Source of the DNA: JAUVKT01 sp942491535
GTDB taxonomy: Bacteria > Bacteroidota > Bacteroidia > Bacteroidales > VadinHA17
Assembly: GCA_942491535.1 (NCBI GenBank)
Contig: CALOBV010000024.1
Coordinates: 186,001 to 250,000 of the forward strand
Length of the DNA: 64,000 bases
Direction of reading: 5' to 3'
Part shown: in pieces, positions 51,030-58,945 of the stretch
Layout of the letters: each line of letters begins with the position of its first letter
Position numbering within the stretch: the first letter of the stretch is position 1
Made by a program: the position numbers and the translations under genes
The notes under the pieces: model-generated
Database searches by the model: none
What the model was told of the DNA's origin: nothing
The model's input: only the letters and a program-made list of their open reading frames with translations

Positions 51030-52276
51030 AAAAACGATTTTTTGAATTATCAACGCTTGTAATAAGCCTGTTTATAATAGTATTCTTAACAGATTGTTCC
51101 AGTATAACAGAAGAAAAAGGTTTACCCCTTACCACCCCATCAGATTCGGTAGAACAGGATTCTGCTATAATCCATCTTCTCTATGGTATTGATACAAGCG
51201 GATACCTGATTGAAACAGGAAGAATTCGGCGCAACCAGTTCCTGTCTGAGATACTCGATAACTATGGAATATCTTATTCTGATCTCAACATACTCATGAG
51301 TAATTCAAAAGAGACTCTTGATGTAAGAGATATTAAAGCAGGCAATTCATATACCCTTTTCCTGAGAAACGACACCCTGCAAAAGGTCGATTACTTTATA
51401 TACAAAGATAATCCTGCAACCAGTTATATCTTTGATTTCACAGATTCACTTCACATAAGGAGATTTGAAAATGAAATCCAATCCAAAATAAGATATTCCT
51501 CAGGTACAATAGAATCATCGCTCTGGAACTCTATGATTGATTCAGACCTGAACCCGGGCCTGGCAGTTGAGTTATCTGAGATATATGCATGGACTATTGA
51601 TTTCTTTGGTCTGCAAAAAGGCGACAGGTATAAAATTGTATATGAAGAAGAATATATAGATACTATATCGTTAGGAGTAAGAAAAATATACGCAGCCTGG
51701 TTCGAACATGCCGGAACAGAATTCTATGCAATACCTCTGATACAGGATGATATCGAGTCGTATTATGATCTCGAAGGAAACAGCCTGAGAAAAGCATTCC
51801 TTAAAGCTCCCCTTCGTTTCTCAAGAATAAGCTCCAGGTTTTCAAACAGCAGAATGCACCCGGTACTGAGGATAAGACGACCACATCATGGTGTTGACTA
51901 TGCCGCACCCATAGGCACACCCGTTCATGCTATTGGCGACGGAAGGGTAACAGGTGCAACATATGATCAGAACAACGGGCGGATTGTAAGAATTACCCAT
52001 AACAGTATATACTCCACTGCCTACCTCCACCTGAGCAGGTTTGGTACAGGAATTAAGGTCGGCAAATATGTTAAGCAGGGAGACATTATCGGATATGTAG
52101 GTAGTTCTGGCCTGTCAACCGGGCCTCATCTCGACTTCAGATTCTATAAGAATGGGCGGGCAGTCGATCCGCTGAAGATTGAATCGCCTCCGGTAGAGCC
52201 TGTATCTGAGGATAATAAGGAAAAATTTGAGAAAATTAGTACTGTAATGAAACTTTTACTCGACTCAATAGAGTAA
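51026..52276 (+). CDS. M23 (LytM-like) peptidase lipoprotein
   Basis: 416 residues from the ATG at 51026, overlapping the leuS stop. Signal with lipobox (IIVFLTDC) predicts a membrane-anchored periplasmic protein. An N-terminal LysM/OapA-like region (about 60-190) precedes the M23 domain (about 260-400): HHGVDYAAPIGTPVHAIGDG carries the HxxxD zinc ligands, AYLHLSRF the next His, and the last block reads STGPHLDFRFYKNG. Active LytM enzymes have HxH there; Asp replaces the zinc-binding second His. Weak or altered hydrolysis of peptidoglycan, or a role as an activator, is possible. Such Asp/Cys variants are frequent in Bacteroidota homologues. Confidence 0.87.
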   Translation: MKKRFFELSTLVISLFIIVFLTDCSSITEEKGLPLTTPSDSVEQDSAIIHLLYGIDTSGYLIETGRIRRNQFLSEILDNYGISYSDLNILMSNSKETLDVRDIKAGNSYTLFLRNDTLQKVDYFIYKDNPATSYIFDFTDSLHIRRFENEIQSKIRYSSGTIESSLWNSMIDSDLNPGLAVELSEIYAWTIDFFGLQKGDRYKIVYEEEYIDTISLGVRKIYAAWFEHAGTEFYAIPLIQDDIESYYDLEGNSLRKAFLKAPLRFSRISSRFSNSRMHPVLRIRRPHHGVDYAAPIGTPVHAIGDGRVTGATYDQNNGRIVRITHNSIYSTAYLHLSRFGTGIKVGKYVKQGDIIGYVGSSGLSTGPHLDFRFYKNGRAVDPLKIESPPVEPVSEDNKEKFEKISTVMKLLLDSIE

Positions 52277-52295
52277 ATAAGTACTGGCTGATCTG

Positions 52296-52865
52296 CTATA
52301 ATTTATCGATTAATTCCTTTACTACAGCGGGGAAGTGTTCATATTCCAGCTTATGAATCTTCCGAGCCAGGCTTTCGGCATCATCTCCCGGATCAATAGA
52401 ACATCTTGCCTGAAAAATTATATCACCTTCATCATATATCTCATTTACCCTATGTATTGTAATTCCTGATTGCCTTTCTCCATTAGCAATTACTGCCTCG
52501 TGCACCCTGCTTCCATACATCCCCTTACCTCCATAGGAAGGCAGAAGAGCAGGGTGAATATTTACAATCCTGTCTCTGTAAGCTTCAATAATTTTAGCCG
52601 GGACCAGCCACAAAAAACCGGCCAGGACAATAAAATCTATCTCTTCTTTTTGCAGGATATCGAGGATCCTGTTTGAACCATAAAAATCGTCCCGGTCGAA
52701 AATTTCACTTTGAACTGAAAGTTTTCCAGCCCTTTCTAATACATAAGCATCGGGTTTATTTGTCAAAACCAGAGACACTCTTGCGCTCTTTTCGTTCGAA
52801 AAATAGTGAATAAGATTCTCCGCATTGGTTCCGGAGCCCGAGGCGAAAACTGCTATCTTTTTCAT
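52296..52865 (-). CDS. purN: phosphoribosylglycinamide formyltransferase
   Basis: 189 residues. N-terminal phosphoribosyl-binding loop ASGSGTNAENLI, catalytic region with Asn and His in VNIHPALLPSYGGKGMYGSR, HEAVIANGERQSGITIHRVN, and the Asp of YDEGDIIFQ. It transfers a formyl group from 10-formyl-THF to GAR in purine synthesis. The length matches the family. Convergent with the M23 gene (19-bp gap) and divergent from acpP. Confidence 0.93.
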   Translation of the reverse strand: MKKIAVFASGSGTNAENLIHYFSNEKSARVSLVLTNKPDAYVLERAGKLSVQSEIFDRDDFYGSNRILDILQKEEIDFIVLAGFLWLVPAKIIEAYRDRIVNIHPALLPSYGGKGMYGSRVHEAVIANGERQSGITIHRVNEIYDEGDIIFQARCSIDPGDDAESLARKIHKLEYEHFPAVVKELIDKL

Positions 52866-52982
52866 TTACTGCTACTTACATTATGTTGAAAAACATCGAA
52901 TAACTTAAAAAAACACAGGTATATAATTGTTTTTCAGTGATATACCCTTGTATTCTAATAAAAAAAGTGTAATTTGTTTGAA

Positions 52983-52990
52983 TAGTTTTG
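52983..52990 (+). promoter_or_regulatory. -7 promoter box TAGTTTTG of the acpP-fabF-rnc operon
   Basis: Exact TAnnTTTG, 57 bp before acpP, merging into the palindrome TTTGTACAAA (52987-52996) also seen before tadA and the gene at 33147. Confidence 0.55.
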
Positions 52991-53047
52991 TACAAATATA
53001 TTTCTTTGCAGGGTTAAAAAATCTATTATTAACCAAAAATTGAGATT

Positions 53048-53284
53048 ATGTCTGATATTGCAGCAAAAGTAAAAGAGATTATCGTTGACAAGCTTGGAGT
53101 TGACGAATCAGAAGTAACCACAGAAGCTAGTTTTACTAACGATCTTGGTGCTGACTCTCTTGATACTGTTGAGCTTATCATGGAGTTTGAGAAGGAATTC
53201 AATATTGGTATTCCTGACGATCAGGCTGAGAGCATTGGCTCTGTTGGTGAAGCGATTAAGTATATCGAAGAGAATGCAAAATAA
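53048..53284 (+). CDS. acpP: acyl carrier protein
   Basis: 78 residues, acidic. The phosphopantetheine attachment Ser is in DLGADSLDTVELIMEFE. It carries fatty-acid intermediates in the cytoplasm. It lies directly upstream of fabF (26-bp gap), the usual arrangement, with its own promoter box. Confidence 0.97.
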   Translation: MSDIAAKVKEIIVDKLGVDESEVTTEASFTNDLGADSLDTVELIMEFEKEFNIGIPDDQAESIGSVGEAIKYIEENAK

Positions 53285-53310
53285 ATTTGCATAACTGAAA
53301 AACAAGAACA

Positions 53311-54552
53311 ATGAGAAGGGTTGTAGTTACAGGCATGGGAGCAATTACCCCCCTGGGGGATAATATTCCTAAAACCTGGGAGGGTTTAGTGAACGGTATC
53401 TCCGGAACCGACTGGATTACCCGGTTTGATACTGAAAAATTCAAAACAAAGTTTGCCTGCGAGGTAAAAAACTACGATCCTACAAATTATTTCGACCGCA
53501 AGGAAGCCCGGAAGATGGATAGATATTCACAGTTTGCTCTTATTGCAGCTGAGGAAGCTATTCTTGATTCTGGCCTTGATCTGGAAAAGATAGACAGGGA
53601 CAGGGCAGGCGTTATATGGGCTTCCGGAATTGGCGGTTTGGAAACATTCCTTAACGAAATAAAAAGTTTCGCAGCCGGTGATGGGACCCCGCGTTTTAGT
53701 CCATTTTTTATTCCTAAGATGATCAGCGATATTGCTGCCGGTCTTATTTCAATGAAGTATGGACTAAGAGGACCTAACTTTTCTACCGTTTCTGCTTGTG
53801 CATCATCAACGCACGCGTTGATAATGGCTACTGACATTATTCGCATGGGGAAGGCTGATATTTTTGTAACAGGCGGATCCGAAAGCACAATAAATGAAGC
53901 AGGTGTCGGGGGCTTCAATTCCATGCAGGCGATGTCTACCAATAATGATGAGTATAAAACAGCCTCAAGGCCGTTCGATGCCACCCGTGACGGTTTTGTT
54001 ATGGGTGAAGGAGGAGGAGGACTTATTCTGGAAGAATATGAGCATGCTTTAGCCAGAGGAGCCAAAATTTACTGTGAGCTAGTGGGTACGGGAATGACTG
54101 CAGATGCCTATCACCTTACGGCCCCTCATCCTGAAGGTAAAGGAGCTTATGCCGTTATGAAATTAGCAATTGAGGAAGCCGGGATTTCAACTAACGACGT
54201 TGATTATATTAATGTTCATGGCACCGCAACACCTCTTGGTGATATTTCGGAAGCCATTGCCATTGTTAATCTATTCGGGAATCATGCCTATGAGTTAAAT
54301 GTTAGTGCTACAAAATCTATGACAGGTCATTTACTTGGCGCTGCCGGAGCAGTCGAAGCAATTACATCAATTCTCGCGATGAACAAGGGGATTGTGCCCC
54401 CAACCATAAACCATAAGGAACAAGACCCCAGGGTTGATCCCAGGTTAAATCTCACTCTGAACAAAGCCCAGAAGAGAGATGTTAACATTGCTCTTAGCAA
54501 TACATTTGGCTTTGGTGGCCATAACGCAACGGTGGTCATGAAAAAAATATAA
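53311..54552 (+). CDS. fabF: beta-ketoacyl-ACP synthase II
   Basis: 413 residues, thiolase fold. Catalytic Cys in STVSACASSTHAL (about 165), His in VHGTATPLGD (about 302) and His in SMTGHLLGAAGAVE (about 340), with the gate loop FGFGGHN near the end. It condenses malonyl-ACP with acyl-ACP. Co-transcribed with acpP and rnc (6 bp downstream). Confidence 0.97.
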   Translation: MRRVVVTGMGAITPLGDNIPKTWEGLVNGISGTDWITRFDTEKFKTKFACEVKNYDPTNYFDRKEARKMDRYSQFALIAAEEAILDSGLDLEKIDRDRAGVIWASGIGGLETFLNEIKSFAAGDGTPRFSPFFIPKMISDIAAGLISMKYGLRGPNFSTVSACASSTHALIMATDIIRMGKADIFVTGGSESTINEAGVGGFNSMQAMSTNNDEYKTASRPFDATRDGFVMGEGGGGLILEEYEHALARGAKIYCELVGTGMTADAYHLTAPHPEGKGAYAVMKLAIEEAGISTNDVDYINVHGTATPLGDISEAIAIVNLFGNHAYELNVSATKSMTGHLLGAAGAVEAITSILAMNKGIVPPTINHKEQDPRVDPRLNLTLNKAQKRDVNIALSNTFGFGGHNATVVMKKI

Positions 54553-54558
54553 TATTCA

Positions 54559-55302
54559 GTGGCTCTTCTAAGAAAGAAAAGCAAAGAAACTTATATACTT
54601 AACAGTAGAGATTTCCAGTCGCGAATAAAGAAAATACTCGGGTTCTCTCCTTCTAATATTTCCCTATACGAAAAGGCCTTAATACACCGCTCAGCTACCT
54701 TTACAAAAGATGATGGTAGAAGGATTAATAATGAACGCCTTGAATTCCTTGGAGATGCCATTCTTGATGCAGTGCTGTCTGATTACCTTTTTAACGAATT
54801 CCCTGATTATGATGAAGGGAAGCTTACTAAGATCAGATCTAAAATTGTGAACGGACACATGCTTAATAAGCTGTCTGTCTCTCTTGGTATAGATTCCCTC
54901 CTTATCAGTCATATTAATAATGGAAACAAGGGTAAAAAGCTATATGGTGATGCACTCGAAGCCTTTATTGGTTCGGTATTCCTTGACAAGGGTTATCTGA
55001 AAACAAAGGAATTTATTATCCGCAGATTACTCAATAAACATCTTGACCTTAGCCTTATCCTGATTACAGAAGATGATTACAAAAGCCAGGTATACCAGTG
55101 GGCGCAAAAATTAAATAAAAGAATTGACCTCTCATATATCGAAGATTTTGATCAGGAGCATAATATCATACATTTTACTACAACTCTTCGTATCGATCAT
55201 GAAATATTTGGGCAGGGCACGGGGGTATCAAAAAGAGAGGCAGAGCAGATAGCATCTTACGTAGCCTGGACAAAGATCCAGAAGATTGGCTACATTGACT
55301 AA
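54559..55302 (+). CDS. rnc: ribonuclease III
   Basis: 247 residues with a GTG start 6 bp after fabF. Ribonuclease domain about 15-155 with the signature NERLEFLGDAILDAV, and the second metal site in YGDALEAFIGSVFLDKGY. A double-stranded-RNA-binding domain follows (about 165-240: DYKSQVYQWAQKLNKRI, GVSKREAEQIASYVAW). It processes rRNA precursors and structured RNAs. The acpP-fabF-rnc order is a common bacterial cluster. Confidence 0.95.
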   Translation: MALLRKKSKETYILNSRDFQSRIKKILGFSPSNISLYEKALIHRSATFTKDDGRRINNERLEFLGDAILDAVLSDYLFNEFPDYDEGKLTKIRSKIVNGHMLNKLSVSLGIDSLLISHINNGNKGKKLYGDALEAFIGSVFLDKGYLKTKEFIIRRLLNKHLDLSLILITEDDYKSQVYQWAQKLNKRIDLSYIEDFDQEHNIIHFTTTLRIDHEIFGQGTGVSKREAEQIASYVAWTKIQKIGYID

Positions 55303-55343
55303 TAATTATAATTTTACTACCTTTAGATATAGATTTTAACTGA

Positions 55344-55778
55344 ATGAAATCATCAGGTAAAAAATCATTGCATAAACTTGTAATTGATGATGAATTTGAT
55401 CATCAATTTTTTGGTCTGGTTACTCACGAGCCGGACTATAAAACATCAATGGTATTAAATAAGAAACTTAATATCAATTTATCGAATGATGAACCCGTAT
55501 CTCCCGATATTATTAAAGAAGTGATCTTTTCCAGGTATACGGGCGAATCTAAATATAATGACCTATCATATCAGCTGGTTAGTAATAAGTCTGATAGTGC
55601 CACTCTGAGCAAATATTTTCCTGCTCTTGACTACCTTTTTCTTATCTGCGGCAGCCTTAATATTAATATTGTGGAAGACATTCAACAAAAGATCCGCGAA
55701 ATTGAAGAATTTACTGCCGTTTTTATTCTTGAAAAAGAAAAGTTATATGACGAATATATTATAATAATAAATTCTTAA
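55344..55778 (+). CDS. IPExxxVDY-family protein
   Basis: 144 residues, small and cytoplasmic. It matches the Bacteroidota family named for the IPExxxVDY motif: LVIDDEFDHQFFGLVTHEPD near the start, YKTSMVLNKKLNINL, the region FPALDYLFLICG corresponding to the name-giving motif in diverged form, and AVFILEKEKLYDEYIIII at the end. No function is known. It follows rnc by 41 bp and precedes the next gene by 1 bp. In many relatives pyruvate kinase comes next; here an unrelated gene does. Confidence 0.75.
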   Translation: MKSSGKKSLHKLVIDDEFDHQFFGLVTHEPDYKTSMVLNKKLNINLSNDEPVSPDIIKEVIFSRYTGESKYNDLSYQLVSNKSDSATLSKYFPALDYLFLICGSLNINIVEDIQQKIREIEEFTAVFILEKEKLYDEYIIIINS

Positions 55779-55779
55779 T

Positions 55780-56271
55780 ATGGACGATCTGTATTTCAAC
55801 CTGGCATCAGAAGAATTCTCAAAATCCAGGAAAATTCTTATCTGGATAATAGCAATTGTGGCGGCTCTCATATCAGCGTGGGATTCGTACCTCAAGTTCT
55901 TTAAACATGATACTTATTCAGCCTTTGGACTAACCATATCGCTTTATGGAGTTACAATTTTTCTTTTCACTATAGCAATACTGTCTACAAAAAAGAAAAA
56001 GGAGCACTTTTTTAAGGTCAATAAGGAAATTATCTCATATCATTATGGATTATTCTTTCCCACACACCGATCCTACACCTGGACAGAAATTAATATGGTA
56101 TATATGCCTCCTCACAGCAAAAATGCTGTTCTGATTCTGAATGATGGAAAATCGGTACATATTAACCTTACCTGGGTTGAGAAGAATAAGTCAAGAAACA
56201 TTAGAAAACATATCTATTATACAGCTAAAGAAAAAGGGATTGAGATACGGAAGGCACATTATAAAAAATAG
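55780..56271 (+). CDS. two-helix membrane protein with PH-like domain, unknown function
   Basis: 163 residues. Two membrane helices (about 19-38 and 46-67) and a soluble beta-rich part (about 72-163: FFKVNKEIISYHYGLFFPTH, YTWTEINMVYMP, GKSVHINLTWVEKNKSRN). The overall plan and the strand pattern resemble bacterial PH-domain membrane proteins and the gene at 33147, although the sequences differ. It starts one base after the IPExxxVDY stop, so it is translated from the same message. A hairpin overlaps its stop codon. Confidence 0.65.
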   Translation: MDDLYFNLASEEFSKSRKILIWIIAIVAALISAWDSYLKFFKHDTYSAFGLTISLYGVTIFLFTIAILSTKKKKEHFFKVNKEIISYHYGLFFPTHRSYTWTEINMVYMPPHSKNAVLILNDGKSVHINLTWVEKNKSRNIRKHIYYTAKEKGIEIRKAHYKK

Positions 56272-56596
56272 GCAAACAAAAATTTGCCTGCCTATTTCTT
56301 TAATTAACCCTAAACCTAAACCTAAAACCTAAGTCTTTTTCATTAAAGGAAAGGAGGCTTGGCGCCTCCTGATTCCATGATTAACCCTAATCTAACCTAT
56401 GAAAAAAAACCTCATTTATAGATATGCAAAGTTCGTGCCAAAAGCTTTTTCCCGATTAAGCAAAACACATCTTCAGAACTGTAACTTTGTTAAAGAGTGT
56501 TAAATCAATCTGTTTGTTACTTTTAAAGGATATTTTTGTAATATGCTATTGATTAGCACTGTAGACCTTAACACCCTGTGCTGAAGGAAGATTCTT
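56272..56596. other. gene-free leader region of the two-component operon
   Basis: 56270-56289: hairpin AGGCAAA/TTTGCCT over the upstream stop, followed by TATTTCTTT, probably a weak terminator. 56308-56333: hexamer-like CCTAAA repeats. 56352-56370: hairpin AGGAGGC-TTGGC-GCCTCCT without a T-run. 56399-56503: a 34-codon open frame beginning MKKNLIYRYAKF, unsupported by homology. 56531-56538: -7 box TATTTTTG, 58 bp before the kinase start. Confidence 0.45.
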
Positions 56597-58144
56597 ATGA
56601 AACGTCGAACCATTATTTTACTGGCTATCCTTTTCTCGATAGTAATGTCGGGGCTTATCCTTGTACAAATATACTGGATTAATAATGCCTTTGAGGCGAA
56701 AGATCAGCAGTTTAGGGTAATGGTAAGCAATTCGCTGGATGTAGTGGTAAGGGAAATGGAAAAGCATGAGATCCTGCAGAGAATTGTAGAAGAAATTGAT
56801 ATCCCGACATTCGATTCTGTTGTTGCCATTGTGCCTTCCAGCTCGCAGCTGGCCAGACAACTACAGGGTTACCAGTCTGATTCAAGAATCATGCAGTTAT
56901 CCGGAGCATACGATCAGGAATTATCTCTTATTATTAATAATGAAGGCCAGAAGATATATTTCTATTCTGATGATGAGTTTTACTACCCCGAGAACGAAGC
57001 CCCTGAATTATCTATAGAGAGCATAAGGGCCGGGATAACAGGAAGGGTTAATAATAAAACTGTCCTATTGGAGAATCTGATGGGCAAAATATTTGAAGAT
57101 ACTCCTTCCCTTTCGGAAAGAATAACTAAACCCGAGGTTGATGAACTGCTCTCATCTACCTTAAAGAGGCTGGGAATTGATATTGATTTTGAATACAGGA
57201 TAGATGAAGGAACCAGCGAGGTCTTCAGCTCAAAATATTTCGATCTTTCTTCGAAGTCGCACAAATATCTTCGACAGCTATTTCCAAACGATCCTGTGCC
57301 TGGTCAGAACAGGATGACATTATACTTCCCAAAGGAAACAAAGTACCTGATCAACCAGGTAGGTATAATGGGATTTACATCAATATTTATTACCCTCTTA
57401 CTGATCTTGTTCTCAGCCACAAACATAATAATTATCCTGAGGCAAAAAAGAATTTCTGAGATAAGAACTGACTTTATAAATAATATGACTCACGAGTTGA
57501 AAACTCCTATTTCTACTATATCTCTTGCCTCACAGATGATGGCAGACAAGTCGATCAGGGAGGAGTTTAAAAATCTCGACAATATTTCAAAAATATTAAA
57601 CGATGAAAGCCTCAGGCTAAAATACCAGGTTGAAAAAGTATTACAGGCATCAGTTTTCGAAAATGGTACAATGAACCTGAAATTTAACGATGCAAATATC
57701 CAAAGTATTATCCGTAATATTAGCGATAATTTTTCTTTACAGATGGCCGATAAGCAGGGACATATAACCTTAAAGCTAAATGGGGAAAATTGCATTGCTA
57801 AGGTTGATGAGGCACATTTCTCAAACATGCTGTCGAACCTTATCGACAATGCAATAAAATACTCACCCGAAGTTCCGGATATAGAAATTGCAACAACAGA
57901 TTCTGATTCAGCCATAATAATTACCGTAAAGGATAAGGGGATTGGAATAAAAAAAGATGATTTAAAGAGAATATTTGAACGATTCTACAGGGTTCCAACA
58001 GGGAACGTACACAATGTAAAAGGCTTTGGCCTTGGCCTGAGCTATGTAAAAAAAGTAGTTGATGAGCACAACGGATCAATTATTGCAACAAGTCAGGTTG
58101 GACAGGGTACTACCTTCCAAATTAAAATTCCAAAAAACAGATAA
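56597..58144 (+). CDS. membrane sensor histidine kinase (RprX-like)
   Basis: 515 residues. Two membrane helices (about 7-27 and 258-282) flank a periplasmic sensor of about 230 residues. Dimerisation/phospho-acceptor block FINNMTHELKTPISTISLAS (His about 302), then N-box MLSNLIDNAIKYSPE, G1 DKGIGIKKDDL and G2 KGFGLGLSYVKKVV. The layout is that of the Bacteroidota RprX group. The regulator gene follows 3 bp later. The sensed signal is unknown. Confidence 0.93.
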   Translation: MKRRTIILLAILFSIVMSGLILVQIYWINNAFEAKDQQFRVMVSNSLDVVVREMEKHEILQRIVEEIDIPTFDSVVAIVPSSSQLARQLQGYQSDSRIMQLSGAYDQELSLIINNEGQKIYFYSDDEFYYPENEAPELSIESIRAGITGRVNNKTVLLENLMGKIFEDTPSLSERITKPEVDELLSSTLKRLGIDIDFEYRIDEGTSEVFSSKYFDLSSKSHKYLRQLFPNDPVPGQNRMTLYFPKETKYLINQVGIMGFTSIFITLLLILFSATNIIIILRQKRISEIRTDFINNMTHELKTPISTISLASQMMADKSIREEFKNLDNISKILNDESLRLKYQVEKVLQASVFENGTMNLKFNDANIQSIIRNISDNFSLQMADKQGHITLKLNGENCIAKVDEAHFSNMLSNLIDNAIKYSPEVPDIEIATTDSDSAIIITVKDKGIGIKKDDLKRIFERFYRVPTGNVHNVKGFGLGLSYVKKVVDEHNGSIIATSQVGQGTTFQIKIPKNR

Positions 58145-58147
58145 ATA

Positions 58148-58828
58148 ATGGTACGTATTCTATTGGCAGAAGATGATAGTAACCTTGGTAATCTCTTAAG
58201 GGATTACCTGAACGCAAAGAGCTATGAAACAATCCTGGTGTCTGATGGTGAACAGGCATGGGTAAAGTTCAATTCTGGTACATATGACCTCTGTTTGCTC
58301 GATGTTATGATGCCAAAAAGAGATGGTATTACCCTGGCAAAAAATATCAGGGAGGAAAACAAGCAGATACCCATTATATTTTTAACTGCAAAGAATTTGG
58401 AAAAAGATGTAATAGAAGGATTCACTGCCGGTGCCGACGATTATATAACCAAGCCATTCTCCATGGAGGAATTGCTATATCGCATAGAAGCAATATTAAG
58501 ACGTACCAAGGGTTCTATCGTGGAAAACAAGGATGTATATGAGATCGGTAAATTTACTTTCTACCCACTAACCCAGGTTCTGGATATAGGGGAGGAATCA
58601 AATAAGCTTACAACCAAGGAATCGGAGTTACTAAGATTATTATGCACTCACCGAAATGAAGTATTAGAAAGAAATTTCGCACTGAAGTCAATATGGATCG
58701 ACGATAACTATTTCAATGCCAGGAGCATGGATGTTTATATAACCAAACTGCGAAAATACCTGAAAAGGGACCCTTCTGTATCTATACTGAATGTACACGG
58801 TAAAGGTTATAAGCTTATAACAAAATAA
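58148..58828 (+). CDS. OmpR-family response regulator (RprY-like)
   Basis: 226 residues. Receiver about 1-118: acidic pair in ILLAEDDSNLG, phospho-Asp in LCLLDVMMPKRDG (about 52), Thr in IIFLTAKN, Lys in DYITKPFSMEEL. Winged-helix DNA-binding domain about 130-226: TKESELLRLLCTHRNEVLER, RSMDVYITKLRKYLK, NVHGKGYKL. Cognate partner of the kinase 3 bp upstream. The two form an operon. Confidence 0.94.
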   Translation: MVRILLAEDDSNLGNLLRDYLNAKSYETILVSDGEQAWVKFNSGTYDLCLLDVMMPKRDGITLAKNIREENKQIPIIFLTAKNLEKDVIEGFTAGADDYITKPFSMEELLYRIEAILRRTKGSIVENKDVYEIGKFTFYPLTQVLDIGEESNKLTTKESELLRLLCTHRNEVLERNFALKSIWIDDNYFNARSMDVYITKLRKYLKRDPSVSILNVHGKGYKLITK

Positions 58829-58901
58829 TGCCCCGTCCTCAGAGGCAGGGGCATTAGCTTAGGTTAGATTTTAGATTAAGGTATATTTAAAATTACCTTA
58901 A
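58827..58901. terminator. hairpins between convergent regulator and lepA genes
   Basis: 58827-58855: AATGCCCC/GGGGCATT, starting in the regulator stop codon. 58876-58901: TTAAGGTA/TACCTTAA with a 10-nt AT loop. Neither has a strong T-run on the plus strand; together they may terminate both genes. Confidence 0.45.
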
Positions 58902-58945
58902 GTCATTGGGATGACTAAATTAGTAAATTTTTTCAAGTTTCAAAA

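Noticed and set aside
53487..54065. Long minus-strand open frame opposite fabF
   Set aside because: Serine/proline-rich shadow of a clear fabF gene; no homology or own signals.
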